64,000 nt of DNA from Cohnella baijiui (GTDB lineage: Bacteria > Bacillota > Bacilli > Paenibacillales > Paenibacillaceae), in contig NZ_JAJFOW010000004.1 of NCBI RefSeq assembly GCF_020731285.1, forward strand, positions 124,001-188,000, given 5' to 3'. A program made the translations under genes and the position numbers. This document shows, piece by piece, positions 53,578 through 62,585 of the stretch. The notes beneath the pieces were generated by a model. That model saw nothing but the letters and a program-made list of their open reading frames with translations, was not told the DNA's origin and searched no databases. Positions within the stretch are counted from its first letter, which is position 1. Each line of letters begins with the position of its first letter.

Positions 53578-54540
53578 TGGCGGCGCATCATAATATTTTG
53601 CCAGATCCAAAGCGAGATCGGATATCGCTTTCCTCAAAATCGAAGGTTCTTGCACATGAATCTGTTTGCCGAAGGAAAGCAATAGATGCGGCATATATTT
53701 CAACATCGTATGACGATTCAAGGCGAATCTGGCTTCTCCATCGCTGCGCTCGACCAAGTAGGATTGCAGAAACCATTGATTGCATATCTGATCCAATATC
53801 GATTCGTCCCCTTGCAAATGTACGGTCATGAAATCATCCTCGGGCTCCTGCTCCCGGATCATGCGCATGAAGTAATCCTTCACCGAAAAAGGTTCCGGTT
53901 GCTGAAAGGTTTGGTCCAATAACGATATGCCGCAAATCCGGTCCGCGCGAAATACTCTAACGGCCAGCCGCAAATGGCAATAGGCGACTAAGTACCATCT
54001 GTTGAGCCGATAGAAAAGTCCGTACGGATCGAGGAGGCGGTCTTGCGGAGTGCCTCGTTCCGACTTCGCATAGGCAACCGATACTGTCGTTTTTTCGTCG
54101 ACTGCTTGTTCTAAATCTCGCAATATCGACTGAAGCGGGGGATTGCGGGACGGCTCCACGATTTGCAAATTCGACGAGCGGCGTCTCAAATCTTCCAATT
54201 GAGATTCATGGAGTCGATGTTCGATTTTCTTTAACGCCCTCTCCAACGACTCCGTAAAAGGATATTCCGCCTGCCGGGCAAGCTGAGTGCCGTGCACCAT
54301 GGCTTGCAGTTCCGTGGCGTCAAAAAATAACGGAAAACTCGAGAACGTGCCGGGAAGCGCGAACCCGCCTCCATGACCGGATTCGGAAATAATCGGAACG
54401 CCGCTTACGTTAAGAAGATCAATGTATCGGTAAACGGTTCGCACGCTAATCTCCAATGTTTCCGCCATTTTCTCGGCCGTCATTTTTTCATTGGCTTTCA
54501 GCATCCATAAGATAGATAGCATACCGTCCAGTTTGCCCAT
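53569..54540 (-). CDS. YafY-type HTH/WYL-domain transcriptional regulator
   Basis: A 323-residue regulator: N-terminal winged helix (MTAEKMAETLEISVRTVYRY and IDLLNVSGVPIISESGHGGG, about 20-65) and WYL domain (about 135-215, with LNRWYLVAYCHLRLAVRVFR). The WYL domain senses small ligands or nucleic acid. GAGGTACGCG stands right before the ATG at 54540; the in-frame ATG eight codons earlier has none. It probably regulates the GyrI-like gene after it, as in many YafY/GyrI pairs. Confidence 0.87.
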   Translation of the reverse strand: MGKLDGMLSILWMLKANEKMTAEKMAETLEISVRTVYRYIDLLNVSGVPIISESGHGGGFALPGTFSSFPLFFDATELQAMVHGTQLARQAEYPFTESLERALKKIEHRLHESQLEDLRRRSSNLQIVEPSRNPPLQSILRDLEQAVDEKTTVSVAYAKSERGTPQDRLLDPYGLFYRLNRWYLVAYCHLRLAVRVFRADRICGISLLDQTFQQPEPFSVKDYFMRMIREQEPEDDFMTVHLQGDESILDQICNQWFLQSYLVERSDGEARFALNRHTMLKYMPHLLLSFGKQIHVQEPSILRKAISDLALDLAKYYDAPPLP

Positions 54541-54633
54541 CGCGTACCTCGTACTTGTCCGCATTTATTTTTCGCAACACCAGTATAAGGTACTTATCTT
54601 TCTATTTCCAATTCGCCCCGAGCTTGTTGGGCA

Positions 54634-54662
54634 TTGCCATCGTCGACGGGATCGATTACAAT
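54634..54662 (+). promoter_or_regulatory. Sigma-A promoter of the RHH/beta-clamp pair
   Basis: TTGCCA (54634-54639), 17 bp, TACAAT (54657-54662), 56 bases before the ribbon-helix-helix gene. Confidence 0.6.
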
Positions 54663-54717
54663 GAAAACAGATCAATTATGATTAAAGTAACCACAATCAA
54701 AATAGGAGACGAGCGAT

Positions 54718-54954
54718 TTGAGCGAGAACGGCTTCCGGCTCCGCGTCGCCAACAAGGAAGGCCAGCTCGGGTTTATGGACGCGAGAGGCGGTCTTCGGGA
54801 AGGCGCCGGCCGCAAAGGCATCGGTACGACCAAGAAGGTATCCATGACGCTTGCGGACGAGCTCTGGGCCCGGTTGGACAGCTATAGCGCCGAGCACGGC
54901 CTTTCCCGCTCGGAGGCGCTTCGCCGCATTTTGGAATCTCACTTTTCGCGTTGA
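54718..54954 (+). CDS. Ribbon-helix-helix (CopG-like) protein
   Basis: A 78-residue protein. Residues 38-76 have a ribbon-helix-helix pattern: TTKKVSMTLADELWARLDSY (strand and first helix) followed by GLSRSEALRRILESHF (second helix). The N-terminal 35 residues contain GREGAGRKG-like basic sequence (DARGGLREGAGRKG). It starts at TTG with AGGAGA upstream. It lies 18 bases before the beta-clamp paralogue and is probably cotranscribed. It may regulate the pair; no operator was found. Confidence 0.7.
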   Translation: MSENGFRLRVANKEGQLGFMDARGGLREGAGRKGIGTTKKVSMTLADELWARLDSYSAEHGLSRSEALRRILESHFSR

Positions 54955-54972
54955 TCGATTTCCGGAGAGCAG

Positions 54973-56106
54973 GTGAGGCTATTGTTCGTACGAATCGCCA
55001 AAGCATCGCTCGCGCGCGCCTTGCAGGATGTCGCCAGGGCCGTGTCCCCGAACCATCCGAATCCGCTTCTCACCGGCATCTATTTGGAAGCTTCGGCTGA
55101 CGGGCTTCACTTGAAAGCCAGCAATACGAGCCTTTCCGTCGAATGCCGCGTTCCCCCGGATGACGACCAGACCGTGAGGGAGACGGGTCGTATCGTCGTA
55201 CCCGCGCGTCATTTGATCGAGATCGCGCGCAGGCTGCCATCGGAGCCGGCAACGCTGGCGGTGCGGGAGTCCTGCCTATTGACGATTGAAGCAGGCAGCG
55301 CGAAGTTCCGGCTTTGCGGGATGGATGCGGAGCTGTTTCCCGTGTGGAACGATGAGATCGCGACAGACGACGCGATCCTCATGCGCCGCTGTGATTTGAA
55401 GTCGGTCATCCGGCAGGTGGCAGGCATCGCCTCGGTTTCCGAGTCCCGGCCGATCTTGACGGGCGTCCGGTTCGATCGGGACGAAGCCGGTCTTCGGTTT
55501 GTCGCGACGGACGGCGTCCGGCTCGCCGCGCGCACGCTGCCGTATGGCGGCAATCCGGCCATAAGGCCTCCCGTGACGATCCCCGCGCGGAATTTGCATG
55601 ACATCGCGAGGATGCTGCCCGACGACGAGGAGCTGGCGGAGATCACGATGGGTAGCCGCCGGTTGAACGTCCGGACGGACCGGCTGCATATCCAAACGTC
55701 GCTCCTCGAGGGCGCTTATCCGTCCGTTCAGCGGTTCATTCCTCAGGGCTACCTGTCGGAAGCCATCGTCCAAACGGCAAGCCTGCTGGAGGCGGCGGAA
55801 CGCATCGCCGCGCTCGCGAACGACAGCATCGCGAGCCTGGCCGCCGGGCAAACGGGGAAGCTGGCGCTGTCTTCCCGGCAAGCGGAGATCGGAGAGGCGC
55901 AGGACGAAGTAGCCGTCGAGTCATCCACGGGGGATCCGTTTGCCATGTCGCTCAACGGCCCCTATCTCGTCCAGCTTCTGCGCGTCCTCGATTGCGAGCG
56001 GGTCCGACTTCGCTATGCGGGACCGATGCGTCCGCTGGTTTTGCAGCCGGCCGAAGCCCCGGCGTCCGCGCTGTACCTTATCGCGCCCGTTCGGACGGCG
56101 ATTTGA
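54973..56106 (+). CDS. DNA polymerase III beta subunit (sliding clamp) paralogue
   Basis: A 377-residue protein with the three-domain sliding-clamp pattern: PNHPNPLLTGIYLEASADGL in domain 1, ESRPILTGVRFDRDEAGLRF then VATDGVRLAARTLP in domain 2, and the C-terminal tail ending YLIAPVRTAI, like the 'PVRT' end of DnaN. It is not next to dnaA, gyrB or recF, so it is probably a second clamp rather than the essential dnaN. The likely start is GTG 54973 with GGAGAG upstream; TTG 54982 is an alternative. The partner gene encodes an RHH protein. Role unknown. Confidence 0.82.
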   Translation: MRLLFVRIAKASLARALQDVARAVSPNHPNPLLTGIYLEASADGLHLKASNTSLSVECRVPPDDDQTVRETGRIVVPARHLIEIARRLPSEPATLAVRESCLLTIEAGSAKFRLCGMDAELFPVWNDEIATDDAILMRRCDLKSVIRQVAGIASVSESRPILTGVRFDRDEAGLRFVATDGVRLAARTLPYGGNPAIRPPVTIPARNLHDIARMLPDDEELAEITMGSRRLNVRTDRLHIQTSLLEGAYPSVQRFIPQGYLSEAIVQTASLLEAAERIAALANDSIASLAAGQTGKLALSSRQAEIGEAQDEVAVESSTGDPFAMSLNGPYLVQLLRVLDCERVRLRYAGPMRPLVLQPAEAPASALYLIAPVRTAI

Positions 56107-56127
56107 CAGCGGATTCCGCCGCAAATC

Positions 56128-56162
56128 AAATAGGCAGCCCCGGTAAACGGGGCTGCCTATTT
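56128..56162. terminator. Bidirectional terminator
   Basis: AAATAGGCAGCCCCG (56128-56142) pairs with CGGGGCTGCCTATTT (56148-56162), a perfect 15-bp stem between the convergent clamp paralogue and surface-protein genes. Confidence 0.85.
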
Positions 56163-56181
56163 GCGCAGTCAAGCCGCAAGC

Positions 56182-59100
56182 TTATTTTTGGGTCATAGAC
56201 CCCATCAGGTTAAGCAGAACGTTGACCGCTTCCGCCCGCGTCATCTTGCCGGACGGGTCGAAACGGTTCGCCCCTTTGCCCTCGGCCAAGCCCAGCTTCC
56301 GAAGGGCGCTCACCGCTCCCTTCGCCCAGGCCGGGATGTCCTTGTCGTCCGCGAAGCCGGTCTCCGCGTTAGCCTCGAGAGGCCGCCCGAGCGCGTTCGC
56401 GATCATCGCGGCCATCTCGGCGCGCGAGACGGCGGCTCCGGGACGGAAACTCCCGTCTTCGAAGCCCCGGAGAATGCCGGCTTGGACGGCTTGCGCCACC
56501 GCGTCCTTCGCCCAGGATCCGATCTTGTCTTGGTCCGAGAAATTAAGGCTGTCGGCTTCTCCATGGAGCTTCAACGCCTTCGCCAGCATGACGGCGAATT
56601 CCGCGCGCGTCACGGTCTGGTTCGGTTTGAAGGTGCCGTTCGCGTAGCCGGAGACGAACCCGGCATCGACGGCCTTCCGAATCTTCGCTTCGGCCCAATG
56701 GCCGGATACGTCGCCGAACTTCGGCCCGGCCTTCGGCGCGTCCGCGCGTTCGACGGCGAACACCGCGAACAACCCCGTTCGCTCCGTCTCCGCGGAGATG
56801 CGGTTGCCGCTCGTCTTGGCGCCCGCCAGCTTCAGCCAAGTGCGGCTGGCTTCGTCATAGTAGAACAGCCCGGGCTCCTGATTGCTCTTCAAGCGGTCCG
56901 GTTGGAAGGCCAGGGTCACCGTCGCCGGCTTGGAAAACCGCTCGCCGGCCCCATTGCTGCCGTCGCGACGGATCGCATACACCGGGCTCAGGAGCGTTTG
57001 CCCCGATGCGGCGGGTACAGGCGCATCCGTCGCCTCCTCAAGCGTCAGCTTCACTTCGCGGTCGGCGGCGCCGGCCGGAAGGGAGAAGCTCGCTCGGTCT
57101 CCCAGGCTGACGATCCCCGCGCGGCCCGCGGGCAGGGTCAACTGTCCGCGATCCGAGACGATCGGGCTGTCCGGACCGGCCGATGGACCGTTCCCTCCGC
57201 CGCCACCGCTGCCGGTACTCCCGCTGTTGGCGGAAGCGCGATAGACATTCACGGTGTACGTTTTCGTCGTGCCGTCGCGCGCCGTCACTTCGATCTCGAT
57301 GCTATTTTGCCCTACGGCCAGAGAGAGCTCGCCGCTCGTCTCGCCAACGCCGCTCTGCTGCCCGCCCACGCGGACCGACGCTCGCGGATCGGAGGCCGCG
57401 GCCTTGACGGTCAGGCTGGACACGCTGTTCGCCACGCTGGCCGCGTACGAAGTCGTTCCCGGCGCAAAGGCCGGGCTGAGCGCCCCGCTGGAGAGCGTGA
57501 TAGCACTCAGATCCGCGTCGCTGCCCGAGAAGCGGTACGCGTTGATCGTGTACACGTTCACCGTACCGTCCTCGGCCGTGACGCCGATCAAGATTGGGTT
57601 CGGCCCAAAAGACAGATCGGAGGCTTGGTAACGGTACACCGATCCCGCCACCGACTGGTAGACGGCGCCCGATACGGATACTGCCTGAGTCGCCTCGTCA
57701 TAGGCGAACGAGAAGTCCAGTCCGGAGACTTCGTAATCGAGTCTCAAATCGTAGTTCAGATTCCGCGGGGAGAAGGCGGGCGCCAGCGATCCTTGTTCGA
57801 CGGAGAGATCGAAGAGCATGGCGTTGTTGCTGAGCCATTGCGCGTACAGCGTCTTGCCTTCCGTCCCCATGACGAACGACTCTCCCGCGCCGTAGCGCGT
57901 CCCGCTGCCGTTCGCCGCCGTGTTCCAGCCCGCGAACGTGTACCCCGTCTTGGTCATTCCGTTGGAATTGCCCTGTACGGTCACCGAACTGCCGTAGGCA
58001 TAATCGCCGGCGTCCGGCACGCGGCCGCCGTTGCTGCCGTTGCCCTCGTAGAAGACGGGATACAGATTGACCGTCCATACCGCATACAGCGTCACGCCGG
58101 CTGCGCCGAGCGTGAAGGCATCGCCCGGCGCGTAGCCGGACCCGCTGCCGTCGGCTTTTGTATTCCAGCCGGCAAACGTATGGCCGATTCGCGACAAGCC
58201 GCCGGCGATGCCGAGCACCGTGACGGTCGTCTCGTAGTCGAAGCTGCCGCCCTCCGGCGCTTCGCCGGACGTCTCGCCGTTGCCGTCGTACGCGACCGTG
58301 TAGCTGTTGATGCGCCACTGGGCATACAGCGTGACGTCCTCCGCGCCGATCCGGAACGTTTCGCCTTCCGCGTAGGACGCTCCGCTGCCGTCCGCGGCGG
58401 TATTCCAGCCGTCGAACGTATAGCCGGTCCGCTCCAAGTCGCCGAAATTTTCCTGCACGATTACGTTTGTGTTGTAGACATGGCTGCCGCCTGCGGGCGC
58501 TTCCCCGCCGGTACTGCCGTTGCCGTCGTAGACGACGCGATAGCTGTTGATCGTCCACTGCGCATACAGCGTAACATCGTCCGCCCCGATCGCGAACGTA
58601 TCCGCTTCGGCGTAGGCCGTCCCGCTGCCGTCCGCCTTCGTATTCCATCCAGCGAACGTATAGCCGGTTCGGACCAGGCTGCCGGAGTTGCCGGACACGG
58701 CGACCGTCGCGCCGTAGTCGTGCTCCTCGTCGGCCGGCGGGGTGCCGCCGGTGCTGCCGTTGCCGTCGTAGGCGACGCGATAGCTGTTGATCGCCCACTG
58801 CGCGTATAGCGTCACGTCATCGGCCGGCATCGCAAAGCGTTCTCCCGCCGCATATGGCGTGCCGTTGCCGTCCGCCTTCGTATTCCAGCCGGCGAACGAA
58901 TAGCCGGTCAGGGAGAGCGAGCCGACATTGCCGGACACGGTGACCGACGTATCGTAGTCGTGGCCTTCGTCGGCCGGCGGGGTGCCGCCGTTGCCGCCGT
59001 TGCCGTCATAGGAGACCGTGTATCGGTTGACGGTCCATTTGGCGTACAGCGTCACGTCTCCCGCCCCGATGCGCAAGACGCCGGATTCGCCGTACGTCGC

Positions 59101-62025
59101 GCCGCTGCCATCCGCTTTTGTGTTCCAGCCGGAGAACGTATAGCCGGTCCGGACCAACTGGCCGGGATTGCCGGCGACCTGCACGTCGGTATCGTAGACA
59201 TGGCTGCTACCGGCGGGCGCTTCGCCGCCGGTGCTGCCGTTGCCGTCATAGGCGACGCGATAGCTGTTGATCGCCCACTGCGCGTGCAGCATCACGTTGG
59301 CCGCGCCGATGGTGAACGTGTCCCCGGCACCGTAACGCGCACCGCTGCCGTCCGCCGCCGTATTCCAGGACTCGAACGTATGGCCCGTCTTTTCCAGGCT
59401 GCCTTGGCTCGGCACCGTCACGCTCGTGCCGTAGTCGTAGTAACTGACCGCCGGTGCGCTGCCGCCCGTACTGCCGTTGCCCGCGTATGCGACCGAGTAG
59501 CTGTTGACCGCCCACTTCGCGTACAACGTCACGTCGGCAGCTCCGACGGTTAGCGTTGCGCCGGCGCCATAGCTCGTGCCGCTGCCGTTCGCCGCCGTAT
59601 TCCAACCGGCGAACGTATAGCCTGTCCGAACCAGCAGGCCGGAATTGCCCGGCACCGCGACGCTCTCGCCGTAGAGATGGCTGCCGCTGGCAGGCGCGCT
59701 GCCGCCCGTGCTGCCGTTGCCGTCATAAGCGACCGTGTAGCTGTTCGGCGACCACTTCGCATACAGCGTCACGCCTGCCGCACCCATCGCGAAAGTGTCG
59801 CCCGGGCCGTAACTCGTGCCGCTGCCGTCCGCCTTCGTATTCCAGCCCGCGAACGAATGGCCGGTCTTGACCAGATTGCCGGTGTTACCCGCGACAGGGA
59901 CGTTCGTGCTGTAATCGTAGCTGCCGCCCGTCGGCACGCTGCCGCCCGTGCTGCCGTTGCCGTCGTAGGCGACGGCGTAGCTGTTGGCCTTCCACTTCGC
60001 GTAGAGCTGCGTGTCTCCGGTGATCGGCGTCGTGAACGCGTACGGCGCCGACAGGCCGCTGTCCGCATACCAGCCGTCGAAGGTGTAGCCCGTCTTCGTC
60101 GGCGCAGCCGGCTCGGATGCCGTGCTGCCATACGTACTCGTCTGGCTGCCCACTGCCGATCCTCCGTTGCTGTTGAAGCTGACCGTGTAGCTGTTGGCCT
60201 TCCACTTCGCGTACAGCGTCACGCCTGCCGCGCCCATGACGAAGGTGCTGCCGGGCGCATAGCTCGTGCCGCCCCCGCCGGCCGCCGTGTTCCACCCGTC
60301 GAAGGCGTGGCCGGTTTTGACGAGATTGCCGGTATTGCCGGCAACGGTCACGCTCGATTGGTATTCGTAGCTGGCATCCGCGGGCGCGGTGCCGCCGGTG
60401 CTGCCGTTGCCGTCATAGTGCAGGGGGAAGCTGCCCAGCTTCCACTGCGCGTAGAGCGTCACATCGCCCTCGCCCATCTTGAACGAGTCTCCCGCCGCAT
60501 AGCCGGTACCGCTGCCGTTCGCCGCGGTATTCCACCCGTTCCATACATAGCCGGTCTTGGCGAGATTGCCGGTGTTCCCCGCTACGTTGACGTTGGTATC
60601 GTAGGTATAGCTGCCGCTGGCGGGTACGCTGCCGCCGGTGCTGCCATTGCCATTGTAGGCGACCGTATAGTTTGCGAGGACCCATTTCGCGTACAAGATC
60701 GCGCCGGACGATCCGAGCGCGAACGTATCCCCTGCTCGGTAGACCGTCCCGCTGCCGTCCGACGCGAGCGTCCAACCGTCCAGCGCGTAGCCCGTTTTTT
60801 GCAGATTGCCGGTATTGGCGAGCACTTTCACGCTTGCGTTGTTGTCGTAGCCGGCGCCGTCGACCGGAACGGTTCCGCTCGTGCTGCCGTTGCCGTCGTA
60901 GGCGACGGCGTTCTTGAGCGTGATGACCGTCGCTTTCCAACCCTTGCCCCGATCTTGGAAGGCGACATACGGAACGCCGTCTTGAAAGGCCAAGGACGTG
61001 TACCACGCGCCATCGGCGAAGTAGGCGTCGCCTCCGACGAACTCCCATCCGCTGCCGTTAAATTTTCGGATTTCGGCTTTGCCGGAATAGGTTTGATAGG
61101 CGATATAGGGCATGCCGTTGTCGAAGACGAGGGCGTTAAACGTCGACTCCTCCGACGAAAAGCCGGCATTGCCAACCATTTGCCAGCCCCCGTCGTAGAC
61201 CATCACCGAAGTGCGGCGGCCGTTTGCGCTGTCCTGGAAGGCCATATACGGCTTGCCGTTATAGAAGGCCACGGAGATTTCGCTAGCCTGGCCTGGCGTG
61301 AACCCCTTGCTGCCTAGCGTCGACCAGTTGCTTCCGTTAAACATCGACACCGAGCCTCTGGACGCGGCGTCTACCGAATCCCGGTAACCCGCGTAGACGT
61401 TGCCATTGTTGACGGCGATCGAGACGTAGTTTGCCTGATTTCCCGAGAAGGGGCCGCCTCCGACGGTATCCCAGCCGCTCCCGTTGAACTTTTTGACCAC
61501 GCCTCTATAAGAGATGGTTTGATCCTGATAGCCTACATAAATCGAGCCGTTGTCGATGTACAGCGAGGCAAAATCGGAAGAGCCCGAAGACACGCTGCCC
61601 CCGCCGACGCCCGTCCAGGTATTGCCGCTTAGTGTCATGATGGTGGTCTTGGCGCCGTTTCCGGCATCCACAAAGGCGACATAGGGCGTTCCGTTCCAAA
61701 ATTTCAAGACGATGTACGTCGCGGCGCCGGCGGAAAATCCGCCATTGCCGACGAGTGTCCATCCGCTGCCGTCATACTTCATCACCGTCGCCTTCCTGCC
61801 ATTGCTCCAGTCGGCGAACGCGACATAAGGCGTCCCGTCGGAGAACGCCAGCGAGGTATAGCCGACTTGTCCCGGCGAAAATCCGGTGCTGCCGACCGTG
61901 CTCCACTTTTTGAGCTCGGCGGCGTAGGCAGGCTTGGCCTCGAGGGCCAGCCATCCCGGGATCCCCCCGACGGCTAACAGCAGCGCGAGCAGCAGCATTC
62001 TGGTTCTTTTCCAGCTCCAGCTCAT
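56182..62025 (-). CDS. Giant SLH-anchored surface protein with beta-propeller and InlB-type B-repeats
   Basis: A 1947-residue wall protein. Signal peptide 1-35; seven blades of about 48 residues (37-372), each like SLAFSDGTPYVAFADWSNG and probably one seven-bladed propeller; 13 B-repeats of about 79 residues (about 374-1395), each with YDGNGSTGG, TGYTFAGWNT and VTLYAKW (the fourth is shorter and closer to the listerial form); two cadherin-like beta-sandwich segments (1400-1560); a Gly/Ser linker; a beta domain with an FSLPAGAADREVKLTLEEA stretch; and three SLH repeats (1770-1947). The SLH repeats bind pyruvylated wall polymer. The propeller and stalk suggest adhesion or polymer capture. GGGAGG precedes the ATG. 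Ligand unknown. Confidence 0.88.
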   Translation of the reverse strand: MSWSWKRTRMLLLALLLAVGGIPGWLALEAKPAYAAELKKWSTVGSTGFSPGQVGYTSLAFSDGTPYVAFADWSNGRKATVMKYDGSGWTLVGNGGFSAGAATYIVLKFWNGTPYVAFVDAGNGAKTTIMTLSGNTWTGVGGGSVSSGSSDFASLYIDNGSIYVGYQDQTISYRGVVKKFNGSGWDTVGGGPFSGNQANYVSIAVNNGNVYAGYRDSVDAASRGSVSMFNGSNWSTLGSKGFTPGQASEISVAFYNGKPYMAFQDSANGRRTSVMVYDGGWQMVGNAGFSSEESTFNALVFDNGMPYIAYQTYSGKAEIRKFNGSGWEFVGGDAYFADGAWYTSLAFQDGVPYVAFQDRGKGWKATVITLKNAVAYDGNGSTSGTVPVDGAGYDNNASVKVLANTGNLQKTGYALDGWTLASDGSGTVYRAGDTFALGSSGAILYAKWVLANYTVAYNGNGSTGGSVPASGSYTYDTNVNVAGNTGNLAKTGYVWNGWNTAANGSGTGYAAGDSFKMGEGDVTLYAQWKLGSFPLHYDGNGSTGGTAPADASYEYQSSVTVAGNTGNLVKTGHAFDGWNTAAGGGGTSYAPGSTFVMGAAGVTLYAKWKANSYTVSFNSNGGSAVGSQTSTYGSTASEPAAPTKTGYTFDGWYADSGLSAPYAFTTPITGDTQLYAKWKANSYAVAYDGNGSTGGSVPTGGSYDYSTNVPVAGNTGNLVKTGHSFAGWNTKADGSGTSYGPGDTFAMGAAGVTLYAKWSPNSYTVAYDGNGSTGGSAPASGSHLYGESVAVPGNSGLLVRTGYTFAGWNTAANGSGTSYGAGATLTVGAADVTLYAKWAVNSYSVAYAGNGSTGGSAPAVSYYDYGTSVTVPSQGSLEKTGHTFESWNTAADGSGARYGAGDTFTIGAANVMLHAQWAINSYRVAYDGNGSTGGEAPAGSSHVYDTDVQVAGNPGQLVRTGYTFSGWNTKADGSGATYGESGVLRIGAGDVTLYAKWTVNRYTVSYDGNGGNGGTPPADEGHDYDTSVTVSGNVGSLSLTGYSFAGWNTKADGNGTPYAAGERFAMPADDVTLYAQWAINSYRVAYDGNGSTGGTPPADEEHDYGATVAVSGNSGSLVRTGYTFAGWNTKADGSGTAYAEADTFAIGADDVTLYAQWTINSYRVVYDGNGSTGGEAPAGGSHVYNTNVIVQENFGDLERTGYTFDGWNTAADGSGASYAEGETFRIGAEDVTLYAQWRINSYTVAYDGNGETSGEAPEGGSFDYETTVTVLGIAGGLSRIGHTFAGWNTKADGSGSGYAPGDAFTLGAAGVTLYAVWTVNLYPVFYEGNGSNGGRVPDAGDYAYGSSVTVQGNSNGMTKTGYTFAGWNTAANGSGTRYGAGESFVMGTEGKTLYAQWLSNNAMLFDLSVEQGSLAPAFSPRNLNYDLRLDYEVSGLDFSFAYDEATQAVSVSGAVYQSVAGSVYRYQASDLSFGPNPILIGVTAEDGTVNVYTINAYRFSGSDADLSAITLSSGALSPAFAPGTTSYAASVANSVSSLTVKAAASDPRASVRVGGQQSGVGETSGELSLAVGQNSIEIEVTARDGTTKTYTVNVYRASANSGSTGSGGGGGNGPSAGPDSPIVSDRGQLTLPAGRAGIVSLGDRASFSLPAGAADREVKLTLEEATDAPVPAASGQTLLSPVYAIRRDGSNGAGERFSKPATVTLAFQPDRLKSNQEPGLFYYDEASRTWLKLAGAKTSGNRISAETERTGLFAVFAVERADAPKAGPKFGDVSGHWAEAKIRKAVDAGFVSGYANGTFKPNQTVTRAEFAVMLAKALKLHGEADSLNFSDQDKIGSWAKDAVAQAVQAGILRGFEDGSFRPGAAVSRAEMAAMIANALGRPLEANAETGFADDKDIPAWAKGAVSALRKLGLAEGKGANRFDPSGKMTRAEAVNVLLNLMGSMTQK
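57830..60905. repeat. 13 tandem coding repeats of about 237 bp
   Basis: The DNA behind the B-repeats of the surface protein. Units of 230-240 bases recur (for example GTAGCTGTTGA or ATAGCTGTTGA near 58285, 58525, 58765 and 59245). Neighbouring units are similar but not identical, so the array is diverged rather than recently amplified. It keeps long reading frames open on the other strand that are not genes. Confidence 0.85.
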
Positions 62026-62108
62026 GTTCGATCCTCCCGTTCTTCTATCGGTCGCTCTTCTTTCCTCCTTCGGTTCCCGACATCGATGCGGTTCATAGGA
62101 GTATGCAT
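62022..62108 (-). CDS. 28-residue reading frame coupled to the surface-protein gene
   Basis: MHTPMNRIDVGNRRRKEERP, then IEEREDRT. It has its own ribosome-binding site (GAGGTG, 5 bases before the ATG) and its TGA overlaps the surface-protein ATG (ATGA at 62022-62025). It may be a leader peptide that couples translation. It is very charged and resembles nothing I know; part of the sequence also carries the next gene's ribosome-binding site. Confidence 0.45.
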   Translation of the reverse strand: MHTPMNRIDVGNRRRKEERPIEEREDRT

Positions 62109-62274
62109 GGTCTCACCTCGTTTTTCATCGGATCGGCAAGATTTTTTTTGTCCATGCTCAGCATACCGTTCGCATATGAGAACAAAACTGAAAAGAAAGC
62201 GCTTCATGTCAGGTTTGGGGCAAAAAAAGTCGGAGGATGCATAGAAATGGTGGAATTTCTGCAAGCTTGCTCTC

Positions 62275-62303
62275 TTGACGGCCTCGGCCAAATTCGGTAT
62301 ATT
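62275..62303 (+). promoter_or_regulatory. Sigma-A promoter of the proS T-box leader
   Basis: TTGACG (62275-62280), 17 bp, TATATT (62298-62303), each one base from consensus. Transcription should begin near 62310. Confidence 0.75.
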
Positions 62304-62309
62304 GATGCA

Positions 62310-62560
62310 CAATATCGAAATTGCGACGACCGAGGACATGAGGTTCGCGTCAGGCGGTACAGAGAGGAGACCCCAGGCTGCAAGGTCTCCCGCCGAGCGG
62401 ATGCTCCCCGCCTCGCGAGCAGCAGCGGCGAACGACCCCGTATCCGCTGCCGGCACTTGCCGTTATCCGTTCGAGGACCGCTTCTTTCCGGCGGTCGAAT
62501 CCAGGGTGGTACCACGACACATTCGTCCCTGACGAATGTGTCTTTTTGTTTTTTTATCCC
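62310..62560 (+). ncRNA. T-box riboswitch upstream of proS
   Basis: The T-box sequence AGGGTGGTACCACG lies at 62503-62516 and is followed at once by a terminator, GACACATTCGTC (62516-62527) with GACGAATGTGTC (62531-62542), then a T-rich run. The upstream part holds the AGAGAGGAGACC / GGTCTC distal stem of Stem I (about 62360-62388). Uncharged tRNA-Pro should pair with the TGG bulge and stop termination. A proline codon candidate, CCC, lies at 62406-62409, but I could not fix the specifier loop by eye. Confidence 0.85.
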
Positions 62561-62585
62561 TTTGGCGGAAAGGAAGGACGAGCAA

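Noticed and set aside
56161..58809. 882-residue plus-strand frame opposite the giant surface protein, and a second one at 59677-61317
   Set aside because: They exist only because the B-repeats keep the antisense frame open. The minus strand has a signal peptide, known repeats and SLH domains.
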